A DNA stretch of 64,000 nt from Macrocystis pyrifera (lineage: Eukaryota > Sar > Phaeophyceae > Laminariales > Laminariaceae): positions 10,228,528 to 10,292,527 of the forward strand of contig JASSKH010000020.1 in assembly GCA_031763025.1 (NCBI GenBank), given 5' to 3'. Below, in pieces: positions 23,438 to 35,362 of the stretch (positions are counted from its first letter, which is position 1; each line of letters opens with the position of its first letter). Both the position numbers and the translations under genes were made by a program. The notes under the pieces are model-generated. The model was not told the DNA's origin and made no database searches. It saw only the letters and a program-made list of their open reading frames with translations.

Positions 23438-23493
<56 letters not shown>
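23438..23493. repeat. Poly-G run of 56 bases
   Basis: An uninterrupted run of 56 G follows the purine-rich ggggga block. Long G runs are rare in genomes and prone to assembly or base-calling error, so the exact length should not be trusted. Confidence 0.9.
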
Positions 23494-23496
<3 letters not shown>

Positions 23497-23534
23497 AGTT
23501 CATTATTTGTACTGCTCTACAGCGGCACAACATC

Positions 23535-25530
23535 AGTACGTAATCGTACGTAATCGCTTGCTATACGACGGCAGCAGCAGCAGCAGAAGCAGCAAGTACT
23601 TGCGTAAAACGCAGCAGGAAAACGGCCAAAACATTTTTTTAACGTACCAAAACGACCATTTGGGTGCAAAAACGACCAAGAAAAACAGTAATCCGAATAC
23701 ATAAGAACAATCAGTGGATATTGAGCCAGCATTAGCAGTATCAGCAGCAGCAGCAGCAGCAGCCGCAACGGCTTCGAGCAGTGGTTGCGGCAGCATTAGA
23801 AACATTAGCAGCAGCAGAAGCAGCAGGATCGCCGCAGCGTTGGCAGCAGTAGCGGCATAGCAAAGATATGATAAAAAAAGAAGAAACAAAGTATGTACCC
23901 TGGTATGCCGCGACCGCAAAAACTACGGAATTTCATTGGCGAAACAAAAATATGTACACACAAATGACCAGCATGATGTACAACGCAGCAGCAGCACCAC
24001 AACAGCGTAGCAGCTATATGGAAAGAACGAAGCCCAAAACGAGAAAAAGCAGTACGTACGCAAAATGCAGCAGCAAAATGACCAAAATATTTTTTTCCAG
24101 GTACCCAAACGACCATTTAGGTACAAAAACGATCAAGAAAAACAATAATCCGAGTACATGCGAACATCCAGTGAATATTGCGGCAGCATTATTATTAGCA
24201 TTAGCATTAGCAGCAGCAACAGCAACGGATCGCCGCAACGTTGGCTGCAGCAGCAGCAGCATAGCAACGATATGAAAAGGAGGAAGAAAAAAACTACGTA
24301 CCCTGGTCGGCCGCAATCGCAAAACGTACGGTAATTATTGACGATACAGAAATATGTACACACACACGAGTGTAATACACACACGAATCACGTCCAGCAT
24401 GATGTACGGCAACAACGCAGCAACACCACAAAAAAAAATCGTTGACGATACAGAAATATGTACACACGCACAAGTGCACACAAATCATGTCCAGCATGAT
24501 GTGTACGGGAACAACGCAGCAGCGCCACAAAACGACAAAACGACCAATAAACACAATTATCCGAGTACGTACGAACATTCAGTGAATATTGCAACACCAC
24601 TAGCAACAGCAGCAGCAGCAGCAGCAGCATAGCAACGATATGAATAGAAGGAAGAAAAAAGTATGTACCCCGAGTCCGTCCGAAAATTATTTTTGGTACC
24701 TCACTATAGATAGACCCACCCCCGCATGCTGTACGGCAACAACGCAGCAGCAGCATAGCAACAATACGAAAAGAACCAAGCCAAAATACGAGAAAAAGTA
24801 GTTCGTACGCAAAATGCAGGAGCAAAACGACCAAAATATTTTTTTTACGTATAAAAAAAAAACATTTGGGTACAAAAACGGCCAACAAAAACAATAATCC
24901 GCGTTGGCAGCAGCAACATAGCAACGATATGAAAATAAGGAAGAAGAAAACTATGTACCTTGGTATGCCGCGATCGCAAAACCTACGGAAATTCAGTGAC
25001 GATACAGAAATATGTACACACACAAGTGCAGCATGATGTACAGCAACAACGCAGCAGCACCACAGCAGCAGCAAGCAGCAGCATAGCAACGATAGGAAAA
25101 AAAATCAAGCCTAAAACGAGAAAAAGCAGTACGTACGCAAAATGCAGGAGCAAAACGACAAAAATATTTTTCACGTATCAAAAGAACCATTTGGTACAAA
25201 AACGACCAATAAAAACAGTAATCCGAGTAAATACGAACATTCAGTGGATATTGCGGCAGTATTAGCAGCAGAAGCAGCTACAGCATTAGCAGCAGCAGAA
25301 GCTGCAATGAATCGCCGCAGCGCAGGCCGCAGCGTTGGCAGCAGCAGCGTTGGCAGCAGCAGCAGCAGCAGCAGCAGCATAGCAACGATATGAAAATATG
25401 GAAGAAAAAAAGCATAATGTACCCTATTAATAGTATGCCGCCATCGCGAAACCTACGGAATTTTATTGACGATCCGAAAACATGTACACTTCCAGCATGA
25501 CGCACGGCAACAACGCAGCAGCACTACAGC
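23535..25530. repeat. Long-period tandem array with CAG blocks
   Basis: A complex unit recurs about five times. One landmark, agcatagcaa(a/c)gatatga, lies near 23855, 24258, 24625, 24912 and 25372, so the spacing varies from about 290 to 460 bp. Another landmark is aacgaccatttgggt followed by acaataatccgagtac. Between the landmarks, CAG/GCA runs differ in length between copies and explain most of the size variation. Long open frames on both strands (for example 24388-25089 and 25524-26222) arise from CAG/CTG codons and are not genes. This is satellite-like DNA. Confidence 0.8.
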
Positions 25531-25606
25531 AGCAGTAAAGTGCACAGCAGCAGCAAGTGCACAGGAGCAGCAGGTGTACAGCAGCAGCACTCATGGCGTG
25601 GCGCTG

Positions 25607-25607
<1 letters not shown>

Positions 25608-25652
<45 letters not shown>
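25608..25652 (+). repeat. (CAG)15 microsatellite
   Basis: Fifteen uninterrupted CAG units, followed by a one-base variant. It lies at the right edge of the long-period array and is likely length-polymorphic. Confidence 0.95.
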
Positions 25653-25654
<2 letters not shown>

Positions 25655-26005
25655 GACACGAAAAGGGGGTACGTAGGGTCACCAAAACATGTACACATAG
25701 AAATCGTGCGCACCGAAAATGCACCACAGTAGCAGCAGCACTCACATCGTTCGGTGCAGCGGTGACGGCGACAGCTGAATCCTTCGTTCCTTCGTTCACG
25801 TCCCGCAAACAGTTGTGCATGTGCGCGTTCGCGTGCACTGTGTAAGAGGAGCCGACGCAACGCACGAAGGGGGAAGAACGAGCGTGGATGAGTCTAAAAA
25901 ATAATAAACGCTTTGAGGTAGGTTTGTATGCAAAAAGGCAATTGAAAACCCCAAAAAAACGTACTGGCAACAAACAGCATTCAACAATAGACCCAAGACA
26001 CTCAC

Positions 26006-26378
26006 CACTGTCAGCGGTCTCGAGGGAGTACGAGACAGTCCCTTCCTTGATCGGGCGAGCACATAACTCGCAGTTGGTTGCCCAATACAGGATGATCCCG
26101 CCACCATCGCATATGAGACCCTCGCAGGTGGCGAAGGCCACGTTTTTTGCCACCAGGTGCGGAGTTCTTGGGCAAGTAAGTAGGTGCTGGTCCGTGCACC
26201 GGTCGCAAACAACAGTCGGCACCAGGTCGGTCTTTGTCGTTGCCGCTCTCTTGCCAGAGGGCGAGGACCACGCGCCTCTCGACGAGGGGGAGGTGAGCTT
26301 AGGGGGCGTGGAGAAGGGAGATGCGGGGGTTGCAGCACCAGCAGGTTCGCCACCGACAGCAGCAAGCAGCTTGGCCGC
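26006..26378 (-). CDS. Cysteine-rich candidate exon, unknown protein
   Basis: The minus frame is open from a stop at 26379-26381 (an AG acceptor follows it directly) to a strong donor GTGAGT whose bases are 26005-26000. It starts with a proline/serine-rich linker (TPASPFSTPPKLTSPSSRGA) and then has paired cysteines: VVCDRCTDQHLLTC, ATCEGLIC and NCELCARPI, spaced like a zinc-binding fold. Third codon positions are GC-rich, like the sulfotransferase gene. The next exon is not visible; downstream on this strand lies the CAG array. The protein family is not recognised. Overlapping frames on the plus strand (25888-26394) lack this consistency. Confidence 0.5.
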
Positions 26379-27239
26379 CTACAGCTGCATCTAGATGCCG
26401 TTCGTCGAAGGCGAGACGCCTCTCCTAGGCGTTGTGCGAAGAGCTGTCTATTGGTTGCAGTTTGCGAAGAAAGAAGAAAGGTTGTTTGGCTGTTCGGCTG
26501 TTTCAAAGAAGAAGGGCTGTTTGCGAAGAGCTGTCTATCAGTCGGTCTGTCTGCCAAGAGCTAGCAAGTGACAACGACCTCAAAAATCGAAATTATAGTT
26601 GTATCTATATGCTTGTACCCTTGTAATTAAATGCTGCTCAGTAGCATAGCAGTGATGATAATGATATCCAAATGTAGATAGATACGTATAAGCTGGATAA
26701 TGTTGATTGCCCTGTATTCTCACCGTTCCTCAGCGTGTTTTCAACGTATTTTGGTTTGCGCTGTTCGTGTTAGCGAGAGATTAGGTTCACCTTGCAGGAC
26801 GAAACTGCCCCATCGCAATCCCTCAGCCCTACTGTGTCGGGGGTAGCCTCGACCATTCTTGTGCCGTGATCTGGCTGCCAGCTGGTCGGCTGTGTTGCGC
26901 TCGTATACAGCAGAAACATTTCAAATACTCCAGCTGTGAGTGGGACCAGCTGAGTGATCGATACCTGATTTATCAGTCTCCCAGCACGATATTTAAGCTG
27001 ACGGGCAACCTTGGCCCCGTCAGCTCTACCTTTGGCCCATCAAACCCCCTTTTTAAGTGAGATAATTACTTGACCTAGGGATGTCCTTGAAGACCGTCCG
27101 CCAAGGCATACATGTTGCCGTCAAGCGACCTTCTATGCTCGGTCGTGACGATAAAAATAAAATATTTCCGATGCCAGCACCCAGGTTGGACCTCTCATCC
27201 TTTGGCTGGAACGGGAGAGCCCGCAACCTCCGCGGCGTT

Positions 27240-28930
27240 TGACACGTCATGGCCCCTCGAGGGTGTGGTTATGCCTTTCCTCGTCGTGTCTCACCGTCTT
27301 CCCCCCCTGCCCCGATTGCGGTGCCGGGGCGGCCTTTGCCGTGCGTGAAGTACTGCTTGCTGCCGCTGCTGCTGCTGCCGCCGCCGTTGCTCTGTTGCTG
27401 CTTGCTGCTACTGATAGGTAACAACGCTGATAATATTGTATGCTGTTGTGGCTGCTCACGCAGCTCCTCTCATGAGGCAGATGATTCTGCGATATATTTC
27501 GTTGCTGAGCCTCAATGATGTGGTTCGTTTAGTTTTTCTCGTTTGGGAAAACCTTACTATACTTTCCACCTTCTGGGCAACAGGTCGTGATCACAGATGT
27601 TGTCGCTTTCGCCCCCCGGTAAGTGCCTTCATTTTATCGCGCAGAGCGTTTATCATTCCTAACGCTCATCCACAAATCCTGGATCGTTGCTAACTGTTGC
27701 TCTCGCGCTGTACATGCATCCGGTTTTTACGCCTGAAATATTCATATCAGCCCGAGTGAGCATGCAGACGGATTCGGTGAGACTTAAGTCCACCACTCGA
27801 CCATTTAGTAGGGACGAGATAAGCTTACTTCAAAGTAACTCCATCGAATGCGTCACTTTACCTTTGTTCGTCGCGCCCCAACGTGTTCCCCGGCATCGAC
27901 TGCGATGCCAAGGCAGGCCTCGGGTGTGCATGATTGTGACTGCTGCTGCTGCTGCTACTGCTGTACTGCCGCTGGCCGTTTTTTTTCTGTCTCCTATACA
28001 CCGCCACGAACAGAGAAAATCCCCGTCGTGCCCCATCATGTTCCCCTGCCCTACCTGCTGTGCCCGGGCGACCTCGGGCGTGCGTGACGTTTTGCTTGCA
28101 GCTGCTGCTGCCGCCTCCCGCCTCTGCCGCTCTGTTGTTGCTGCTGCTGCTGCTGCTGCTACGTACCACCGCTACTGAGCCGTTTTGCTGCTACTCACGC
28201 AGCCTCATGATGAAGTAGGTTAGCATACCACATGCTTTGTTGCTGAACTTCGAGGGTGCGGTGTTCTTAGTGGTTTTTAGCTTTTTTATCTCACTTTTAC
28301 TTTCGAGCTTCTAGACAAGCGGTGGTCACAGTTGTCGTCCCTTCTTCCCCCCCCGGTAAGTTCTTTGAGTTGATATCGCGCGAAATGTTCAACATTCCCA
28401 ACGCTCGTCGATTGTTGATCAAATTATGAAAACTCACGTTCTCGCGCTTTCGGGTTGTCAAGGTTTTAGGCAATAATAGATCCCTGTGAGCACCAGCAAG
28501 CACTCGGTGAAACTCGAACCTACGACTAGTCTTAGGTAGGGACGATATTCAACTAGTACAAAGGAACTCCATTAGGGACGCCAGTATACTTTTACTCTTC
28601 GTGCCCTACCGTGCTCCCCAGTCTCGACTGCTACGCTAAGGCTGCCTCGGGCATGCGTGACGTGCGACTGCGGCTGCTGTTCTTTAGCCCCACGCTGTCT
28701 GCGTCACGGAGTTGGTCGTCCTGAGATACGATATTTATAATATGCCTTTCCTACTCGTGCACCACCGGGCTCCAGGCAGCCTCGATGTGCATGATGTGAT
28801 ACTGCTGCTGCTCCTGCCGATGCTTTCCTGCCGCTCTGGTGCTGCTGCTATGCATGGCATGTGCTGCCTGGGTGCTGTTCTGTTCTGTGCTGCCCTGCTG
28901 CTGCTGCTGCTGGTGCTGCTTTGTTTGCGA
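27240..28930. repeat. CTG-rich repeated segments
   Basis: At least four segments share the order: a ttcccc(g/t)gcc block, a tcgggcgtgcgtgacgt-type word, then CTG-rich sequence (starting near 27340, 27935, 28090, 28670 and 28795). A second motif, a gtggtcaca(g) word, then ttcccccccggtaagt and cgctcgtcgatt, occurs at 27590-27720 and 28320-28460 and again at 39565-39710. These are copies of interspersed or tandem repeats; the ggtaagt word resembles a splice donor and could mislead gene finders. Frames such as 27687-28178 are repeat products. Confidence 0.65.
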
Positions 28931-29049
28931 TTCGTTTTTGCTCCTGATTGTCGTGATCAGGTATATTATGTGAAGGTCGATCTTCACGACACGTAATAGC
29001 ACATTTCGTTTTTTCCTGTAAATTCGGTATTCCCCAAATTCAGCGAGGG

Positions 29050-29322
29050 TTGAATCTAGTCGAGTACGTTCCTCAGTTGGCTCGTGAAATACTCGTCCAC
29101 CGGGCTCAGAACCGTCACTACAGCAGCTGCGCTCGCGGGACCCATCCGTGCGGAGGTTTCACTGCCATCGGCCTGACTCGAAGGCAGGTGACGGTGCCTT
29201 GGGGAGTAAAATTCATCACCAACTCGTCACGCTACAAAGCCCAACGCGACAAAAAACGTCTCAGCCATTGTAGCCCTCACCGAGCTGAATCGGTCAGCCA
29301 CCTCGGTGCGGTCGCGTTGTGA
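29050..29322 (+). CDS. Uncharacterised ORF
   Basis: A 90-codon frame with basic, protein-like composition (YVPQLAREILVHRAQNRHYS and VPWGVKFITNSSRYKAQR). The minus strand of the same stretch has many stops, which slightly favours the plus strand. No motif or neighbour supports a function. Confidence 0.22.
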   Translation: MNLVEYVPQLAREILVHRAQNRHYSSCARGTHPCGGFTAIGLTRRQVTVPWGVKFITNSSRYKAQRDKKRLSHCSPHRAESVSHLGAVAL

Positions 29323-30084
29323 ACTTTGCCACGAGAGCTCAGAAAGCTATTGCAGTTTCTGCGCTCGTTCATGACTTACGAGTGACCTTAGGAGCGACCC
29401 TTGTCAGTCATGTATGCTCGTGATTTGTGCCACAGCTGGAGTAGAGGGGCTGCCCGATCTCTACAGCTTCATACCTGAATTTCCTGGAAAACCACCAAAA
29501 AATCAGGAGGTCCTTTTTCGGCGTCGGAGGTTTTCGGCCTCTCCCATAAAAAAATCAGGAAACTCAAGTACCGAATTTTGGGGAAGTACTGAAAAACCCT
29601 GAACAACACTTCCGACCCGAAGTCAACCGCGCCCGCAGTGATGTATGTGTCGGCTCATCTTGAAACAGAACGATAATCCATCTGCTTTCAGAAGCTGTAC
29701 AACTTAGTACCGCAAATTACGTATATTTGGCGTCTCGGCCTAGGTCTCGTGCCAACGTATTTTTCGTATGTTACGTACCTGTACGCTAAGCTGCTGCTTG
29801 CTGCTGTTAGGCTTGATGCAACAACTTATTCGCCGGCGCCTCGTACTGTCGACTAGCTCGATCGACCGCTGGTCAACTAACTGCATTTTTTCCATCTGTA
29901 TACGAAGGATGAAGCACGGAGGCCAAGCGACTCGTACGTAGTAATTCGCAGTGCTGTGCTTGCTGTTGTACAAATGAGTTAATATGCGTTCTTGCACCGG
30001 ACGGTGGATGACAGTGATCATTCTTGATTTCTTTCTCTTGACTACTAATAATGCCTTTTGTTTGAAGGGTTGATCTCAACGAGG

Positions 30085-30187
30085 AGTGTTTTTCAGATTG
30101 TTTCCGTATTTTCCCGAAATTTCGGTAATTTCCTGTAGGAAAAAAAGGAAAAATATGTTAAATACTGAAAAAAAACTGAAAAACACT
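30085..30187. mobile_element. Small palindromic MITE-like element
   Basis: AGTGTTTTTCAG at the left end is matched exactly by ctgaaaaacact at the right end, and the interior is A/T-rich and partly self-complementary. A related end, tactgaaaaaccctg, occurs at 29586-29600. No target duplication was found. A small hAT-like MITE is one reading. Confidence 0.45.
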
Positions 30188-30774
30188 TGTCGTTAATACA
30201 CCCCTTGGCAGTACGGTTGCACTAACAGCCTCGAGTTGCATACCTGTACGCCCTCATCAAGAACGGGTGTGCGCGGAGCCGCAGGTAGCCGTCGGCTTGC
30301 CACAGCCAAGCCCAACTTGTATATATTTCTAAAACTTTAATACAACACATGCAATCCATACCGAGATAAGAAACCCATTGCGATTTCAAACGCAGGTTCA
30401 AGTCCAGCCGACGACACCTAATGTAGTGGAGCCCGAGTATCGTTGTGACAGAACATATAACAGGAACTGTCTGAGCTGCCTATAGAGGCAGCGTCTTCTC
30501 TTGATCAGGATTACTGTTTTGTGTTGTCGTGTCATTCGTCTTCATAATTAGAGAAGGGAGCTATCGAAAGTGATTCGATAGGGGCTTGAATCAAACATTC
30601 AAGCCCGCTCTACTCACCATTCAATACTTCGCTAGGAGGGCACAGACACTTTGTTATGGAAATGTTAGCACATGACCATGTTTGTGTCAATATTCAAGTA
30701 GCACCGCTCTTGTGTCGTAGATCATAATCTATGTACCGTTTCGGCTTGTAACGTATATTATGCGGAGGAATAGC

Positions 30775-30846
30775 AGCCGTATCGTCCCTGCTCGTAGGAC
30801 TGAGTATCTCAGCCGTATCGTCTCTGCTCGTAGGACCGAGTATCTC
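30775..30846 (+). repeat. 36 bp tandem duplication
   Basis: Two adjacent 36 bp units beginning agccgtatcgt differ at only two positions. This is a recent local duplication. Confidence 0.85.
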
Positions 30847-31290
30847 ACTCTCTGATGTGACCTTTATCCGGATCGTGATGGTATCCTAGCTGCCTATCCA
30901 TCTCTGGAAGCTGCCGTCGTCTGGACTCTTGCATTCTCTGTGGAGTACATCTGTGTGTCTTGGCCATCTAAGCGCCAGTGTTTACGTGTTATCACGTCTT
31001 CTTCTCTCTACAGCACGGGAGTATTTTACTCCCCGGGCCATCGCTAGCCCGGTGTCACATCTCGCGTAACACCGAGGACACAGCCTCTGTCTACATTGCC
31101 AGGGTACAACGCAATTATCCATAATACACTTGCCAAGGAATTTTCCTCGACCGCTTGTCTACTATTCTCCTACCGCCTATCCTAACCATAGTACTGCAAG
31201 GGAAACTTCAAAGCCCCGACCATACTTTTAGAGTATTCAGGGCTCTGATGCCATGAGCTATCTCATCACCACTTTTATAGCTCCGTACTA

Positions 31291-31394
31291 TTTCGGAAGA
31301 CCGTAGTAAGTAGCACCTACGGCAGACACAAAATCCTATATATTTATGTATTAATACAAACACTATTTAGTCCCCTTTACTATGGTCCCCGTAA
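31291..31394. mobile_element. MITE family, diverged copy 7
   Basis: 104 bp with a degraded left end (tttcggaagaccgtagtaag) and an intact right end (tatggtccccgtaa). TA flanks are present on both sides (31289-31290 and 31395-31396), which supports the limits. Confidence 0.7.
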
Positions 31395-31853
31395 TATTTA
31401 AAATCACAGTTACAATAGTACGTGCCACCTCGAACAATAAATATTTCTGTTTCCCAAATATAGACATACCCATTGCTTTAAATCTGCGGTTTCAGATTTG
31501 TTTTTTTGTGTGACAGATTGAACGGAGGAAATCTGGGGTTTGTGGAGTGTTAATCCATTGGAAATAGGCAAGAATGTCATACAGTTCGTTGAGCGTTGTT
31601 TCCATCCATGAGACCATATAATACCGCGCGATCATGAATCACACATTCTTTGGAAAAAATAAAAAAAAAATATTGTACCTGGTATATTTCGAATCTATAA
31701 ATACACATATAAAAATATGTACTACAACAGCAATTTTCCAGAGTATGGAACCACGAAATACCGCAGTTGTGGCGTTCGCAGTACGGAATCTCCGAATGCC
31801 GCCAGTACTCGCGGTACATCGGAGCGTATTGAGCCCGACTGTATATATTCCTA

Positions 31854-31959
31854 TTACGGGGATCCATAGTTAATGGGACCAAATTTTGTAGGAAAAATAG
31901 TTGAATATATATTTTTTGTCATGTTTACCAGAGGTCCTGTTAACTATGGACCCCCGTAG
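31854..31959. mobile_element. TA-duplicating MITE, copy 8
   Basis: 106 bp with ends TTACGGGGATCCATAGTTAA and tatggacccccgtag, flanked by TA at 31852-31853 and 31960-31961. Its interior is oriented as in copy 3. Confidence 0.88.
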
Positions 31960-31964
31960 TAGTT

Positions 31965-33215
31965 CACCCGGTACCTGACACATTTTCTCTCGAAAATCCT
32001 ATACTTGACTCCAAAATATTGGGTGCATATATGTGTGAACCCTGCTTGCGCATGGCACCACACACCACCAGTAGAGCTTACCACACGTTAGATAATATTC
32101 TAGGTGCCTGATGTTTACGCGACACAAACACTCTAAATAGTACTGTTGTTGACTTATATGCTATTCACTGATTGGCTGTGTGGGTCTGATTAGCAAGAGT
32201 AAGGTCGCGTCCACAGCACCGCTCCACCGCCCCACCTCCGTGGCTCCCCGCTCGACCCGCTTCACATAGTCCCTGTCTTCTTAACGGGCCCAGCTTACCT
32301 CGTGTCCTTATCCTGTGGCTGCTTGAGACCAGCTGTACAAGTGACTACTGTGAGACATTTCGACTGCCACACCTCCCGTATAGCTGGTGAGTGGAGTACG
32401 TACAATTAATTGTAGACATGGTGCATTCGAGCCTTCCTTGTTGTCAGGTCCACGGCCATGTAGACGATAATCCATATACTAAACTGTAGATATATTCTGC
32501 AACAACTACACCAACCAGACATACTTCTGCGGAAATCAGTGCTGGTGATTGGACAACGAGTCGCGTAGACGCGCGTGTAAAACGGGGCGGGCCCGTCGTG
32601 TAAAACCGTGGCGTCTGTGAATTTAATCTTTGAATTGGGACGAAGCTTTTACCCCTCGACCTCTTGCTTGTGTATTACACCTTGTTTATGAATCAGTGAA
32701 GTAAAAAAAAAATGCATCCCGGGTTCCATCAAGTTCTTACCAGGTGTATAGTAAGTTAAAAAAAGCGTAGTAATATTAAAAAGCAATACGAAAATTGTAT
32801 TGTTTTTTTCAACTAATGGTAGGTTGGTTGTGTACCTCGTGTCGGGAGAGCCCTGTCGCCAACAAGAGATCAAACGCGGCACGAAACTGTGAGCACTATG
32901 CCTCCAGTGCGAGCGAGCTCTCGCCACTGCGGGCAACCGAACTACATCTGTATGGCTCGAACTCGGTACACAGCACATAACTTAAAGGTGGGAAATATGC
33001 TGAAAAAAGGCTGGACAACAGCCACTCTGATCAAAACTTGCTGCGGCCACGAGTATCTAGTCCACAAGTCACAGCAGCGACCAACAACCACCAAGTCCAG
33101 CTATGTGGAGTGGGAAATTTGTGTCACTCCCAAACAGCAGTTCATCGGCGGCGGGCAGACACTATTCAACAATAATATTGTTTAAAGCTGGTTGGTTGAT
33201 GATTTTTGCAGCTAC
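31965..33215. other. No confident gene
   Basis: Frames at 32795-32980 and 32889-33185 overlap in phase and show no motif. The interval contains no clear repeat. Confidence 0.35.
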
Positions 33216-33218
33216 GCA

Positions 33219-33430
33219 GGTGGCCACTGGTGGTCTAGTTGACATCGAAAATAACACCTCGATGAGCCACAAATCTCAAGGTCGGTCACTTGGCAAACGC
33301 AAACATTTATGACGTCCCCGGATTGTCAAATAATGTACTCGTCACACTACACTCAGGTTCAAAAACGTACAGGTAAAAGTACTGTGTATTTTGTAACGGT
33401 TGTAGTATTTGACAGCACAGCAGTTGAAAA
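33219..33430 (+). repeat. About 210 bp direct repeat, left copy
   Basis: Begins caggtggccact and runs to gacagcacagcagtt. It is aligned over its length with 35363-35597 (shared words ctcaaggtcggtca, ggcaaacgcaaac, cggttgtag, tgacagcacag). The pair encloses a satellite and a LINE 3' fragment. Confidence 0.65.
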
Positions 33431-33619
33431 AAAGTCAAACCAAGAAACAAAGCGTAGTATCTCCAAGTTCACGTGAGATGCCTGTTTTGTTCACAACCGA
33501 CGGAATTAATTATTTGTAGTCATGGGCTCTACCGACGAAAACTCAGTGGCTTAACTAGTTCAGAGGCAGAGAGAAGAGAAGAGAGACCATACTTGTCCCG
33601 TGCCCACTTCTAGCGTCTC

Positions 33620-34047
33620 GTGATAGGTCCACGAGTAGAGCACGGCACTACACGCTGCGGGTTGATAGGCCTAGAGGCTAGGCCTGCTGTTGTGCTTACG
33701 CTGTTGCGGTTCCTCTTCACGACAGCGGCAGCAGCAACAGCGGCGGTTGGCGGGCTGGAGCATGCTAAGGGTGGAGGACGAGCAGGGGCGACGCACGCTC
33801 CCCCGGTACATGTGCGATAGGCGCGCGAACGAAGCGAGGGCCCGTCGATGTTCGGGGTTTTTCTACCTTCAACTCGATCACAATTGGGCGTGGGGCTGTC
33901 GACTTTGATGCACGATGACTCACAAGCCTGGCGCATGCGCCTGCAAGGACTCGGCCCGTCCCAAACTATGAATAGCGATATATATATCATACACGTCGTG
34001 AGACACAACGTACTGTTTTTCGTATCAACAGCGGTGTGCCGATGCAC
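33620..34047. other. Ambiguous GC-rich frames
   Basis: Plus frames 33620-33820 and 33690-33908 and the minus frame 33610-34047 are open across the same GC-rich DNA, which contains CAG/CGG-rich words. No frame has a recognisable motif, so no gene is called. Confidence 0.3.
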
Positions 34048-34835
34048 TAAAAGGTGGTCGATGGTGAGGGACCGTGGCCGACACCAACGCGTCGGCCCTC
34101 GGCCCGTCCATCACAAACGATACGTACAATAAACGTCGCGGTACAGAATAAACGATGTATGTAGCAATACCGCTGTGCCCGCGCACTAGAAGGTGGTCGA
34201 TGGTGAGGGACTATGTGCCGGTGCAAGGCTTGGGGCCGGCGCCGATGCGTCCACCTTGGCCTTGCCCCTCACTATCGATACTTATCAGACGCGTCGCGAT
34301 AAGCATATAGCGATACATATCATACACGTTGTGAGACACAATGTGCTGCTAAACGTACCAACAACGCTGTGCCGGTGACCTTCAAGGTGGTCGATGGTGA
34401 GAGATTATATGCCGGTGCAGGTGTCATGGCCGGCGCCAACGCGTGGGCCTGTGGCTCGTCCCTCACTAACGATATATCACACACGTTGCGAGACACAGCA
34501 AAAAAAGACAATAATGTACATCCCTGGACACAATGCACCGCTGTATGTTGCAACGACGCTGAACCGATGCACTAATAGGTGGTCGATGGTGAGGGACTGC
34601 GTGCAGGCGCAGGCCTCGTAGCCGTCGCCAACCCGTCGGCCCTTGGCCCGTCCTTCACTAACGATACATACAATAAACATCGCGGTACACAATAAACGAT
34701 GTATGTATGTAACAACAACGGTGTACCGGCATACTAGAAAGTGGTCGATGGCGAGGGACTATATTCCGGCACACGGCTCGGTGCCGGCGCCGATGCGTCG
34801 ACCCTTGGCCCTGCCCCTCACCACCGTTCAGTCAC
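33970..34835 (+). repeat. Tandem satellite, 139-194 bp unit, five copies
   Basis: The landmark aggtggtcgatggtgaggga, with small changes, starts at 34052, 34191, 34385, 34577 and 34739. Each unit also holds a ccctcactaacgatacat-type word and a ggtgtgccgatgcacta-type word. Copies differ by 10-30 percent and by length, so the array is old. The frame from 34193 onward is a repeat product. Confidence 0.85.
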
Positions 34836-35029
34836 GAATTTCAAATAAAAAGTGACCAGAAAAATCAATGTCGGATATCCGGTGAAAACGAAACACGAAA
34901 TTGAAGAAAACCTTATAGAGTTATTGCAAAAATGGTATCTACACAAAAAAATACGAATTTAATCGCGGAAGAGACAAAATACATGGTACGATGTACGTCG
35001 TATACACGTACACCCACAACGACAACATC

Positions 35030-35290
35030 TTACTTTTTGTTTTTGTTTTTTTCTCTTTGTTTCGTTTTTGTTTCTCTAGGTCATGGAATGGGTATGTCGT
35101 GCCTGTCGTACGCAGTATGACGACATGGCATTGCATTGCATACGTGGCAACGTAGTATATCTGTGGCGTAGCTTTGTGACCACAGAACTTGTATCTCTCT
35201 AGGTTTGAAGAATCGGCACGGACAATGGTTGGGCTGGATATCGACGCGTAGAAAGAACGGTTTAATGTGAAGAAAACAACAACAACAACA
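35030..35290 (+). mobile_element. LINE 3' fragment, plus strand
   Basis: From tcatggaatgggtatgtcgt to gaacggtttaatgtgaagaa this matches the 3' untranslated region of the LINE fragment at 40.8-42.2 kb and the last 120 bases of the LINE at 12.43-12.53 kb. It ends in a CAA tract (35276-35292). It is a strongly 5'-truncated insertion of the same family. Confidence 0.75.
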
Positions 35291-35362
35291 ACAGCTTCTT
35301 GTTTGGTCAACAACAGCAGCAGCAGTGCGTTGTTTTTTTTTTCTGTATAGATATGTACCTCA

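Noticed and set aside
23535..25530. Possible CRISPR-like array because of regular repeats
   Set aside because: The repeats are too long, the spacers are themselves repetitive, and the window is eukaryotic.
24388..26222. Frames of 230-250 codons on the minus strand through the CAG array
   Set aside because: Made of CTG/GCT codons and broken-up array sequence; only the cysteine-rich part at 26006-26378 has protein character.
30330..30420. aggttcaagtcc, like a tRNA B box
   Set aside because: No A box at the right distance and no paired stems.
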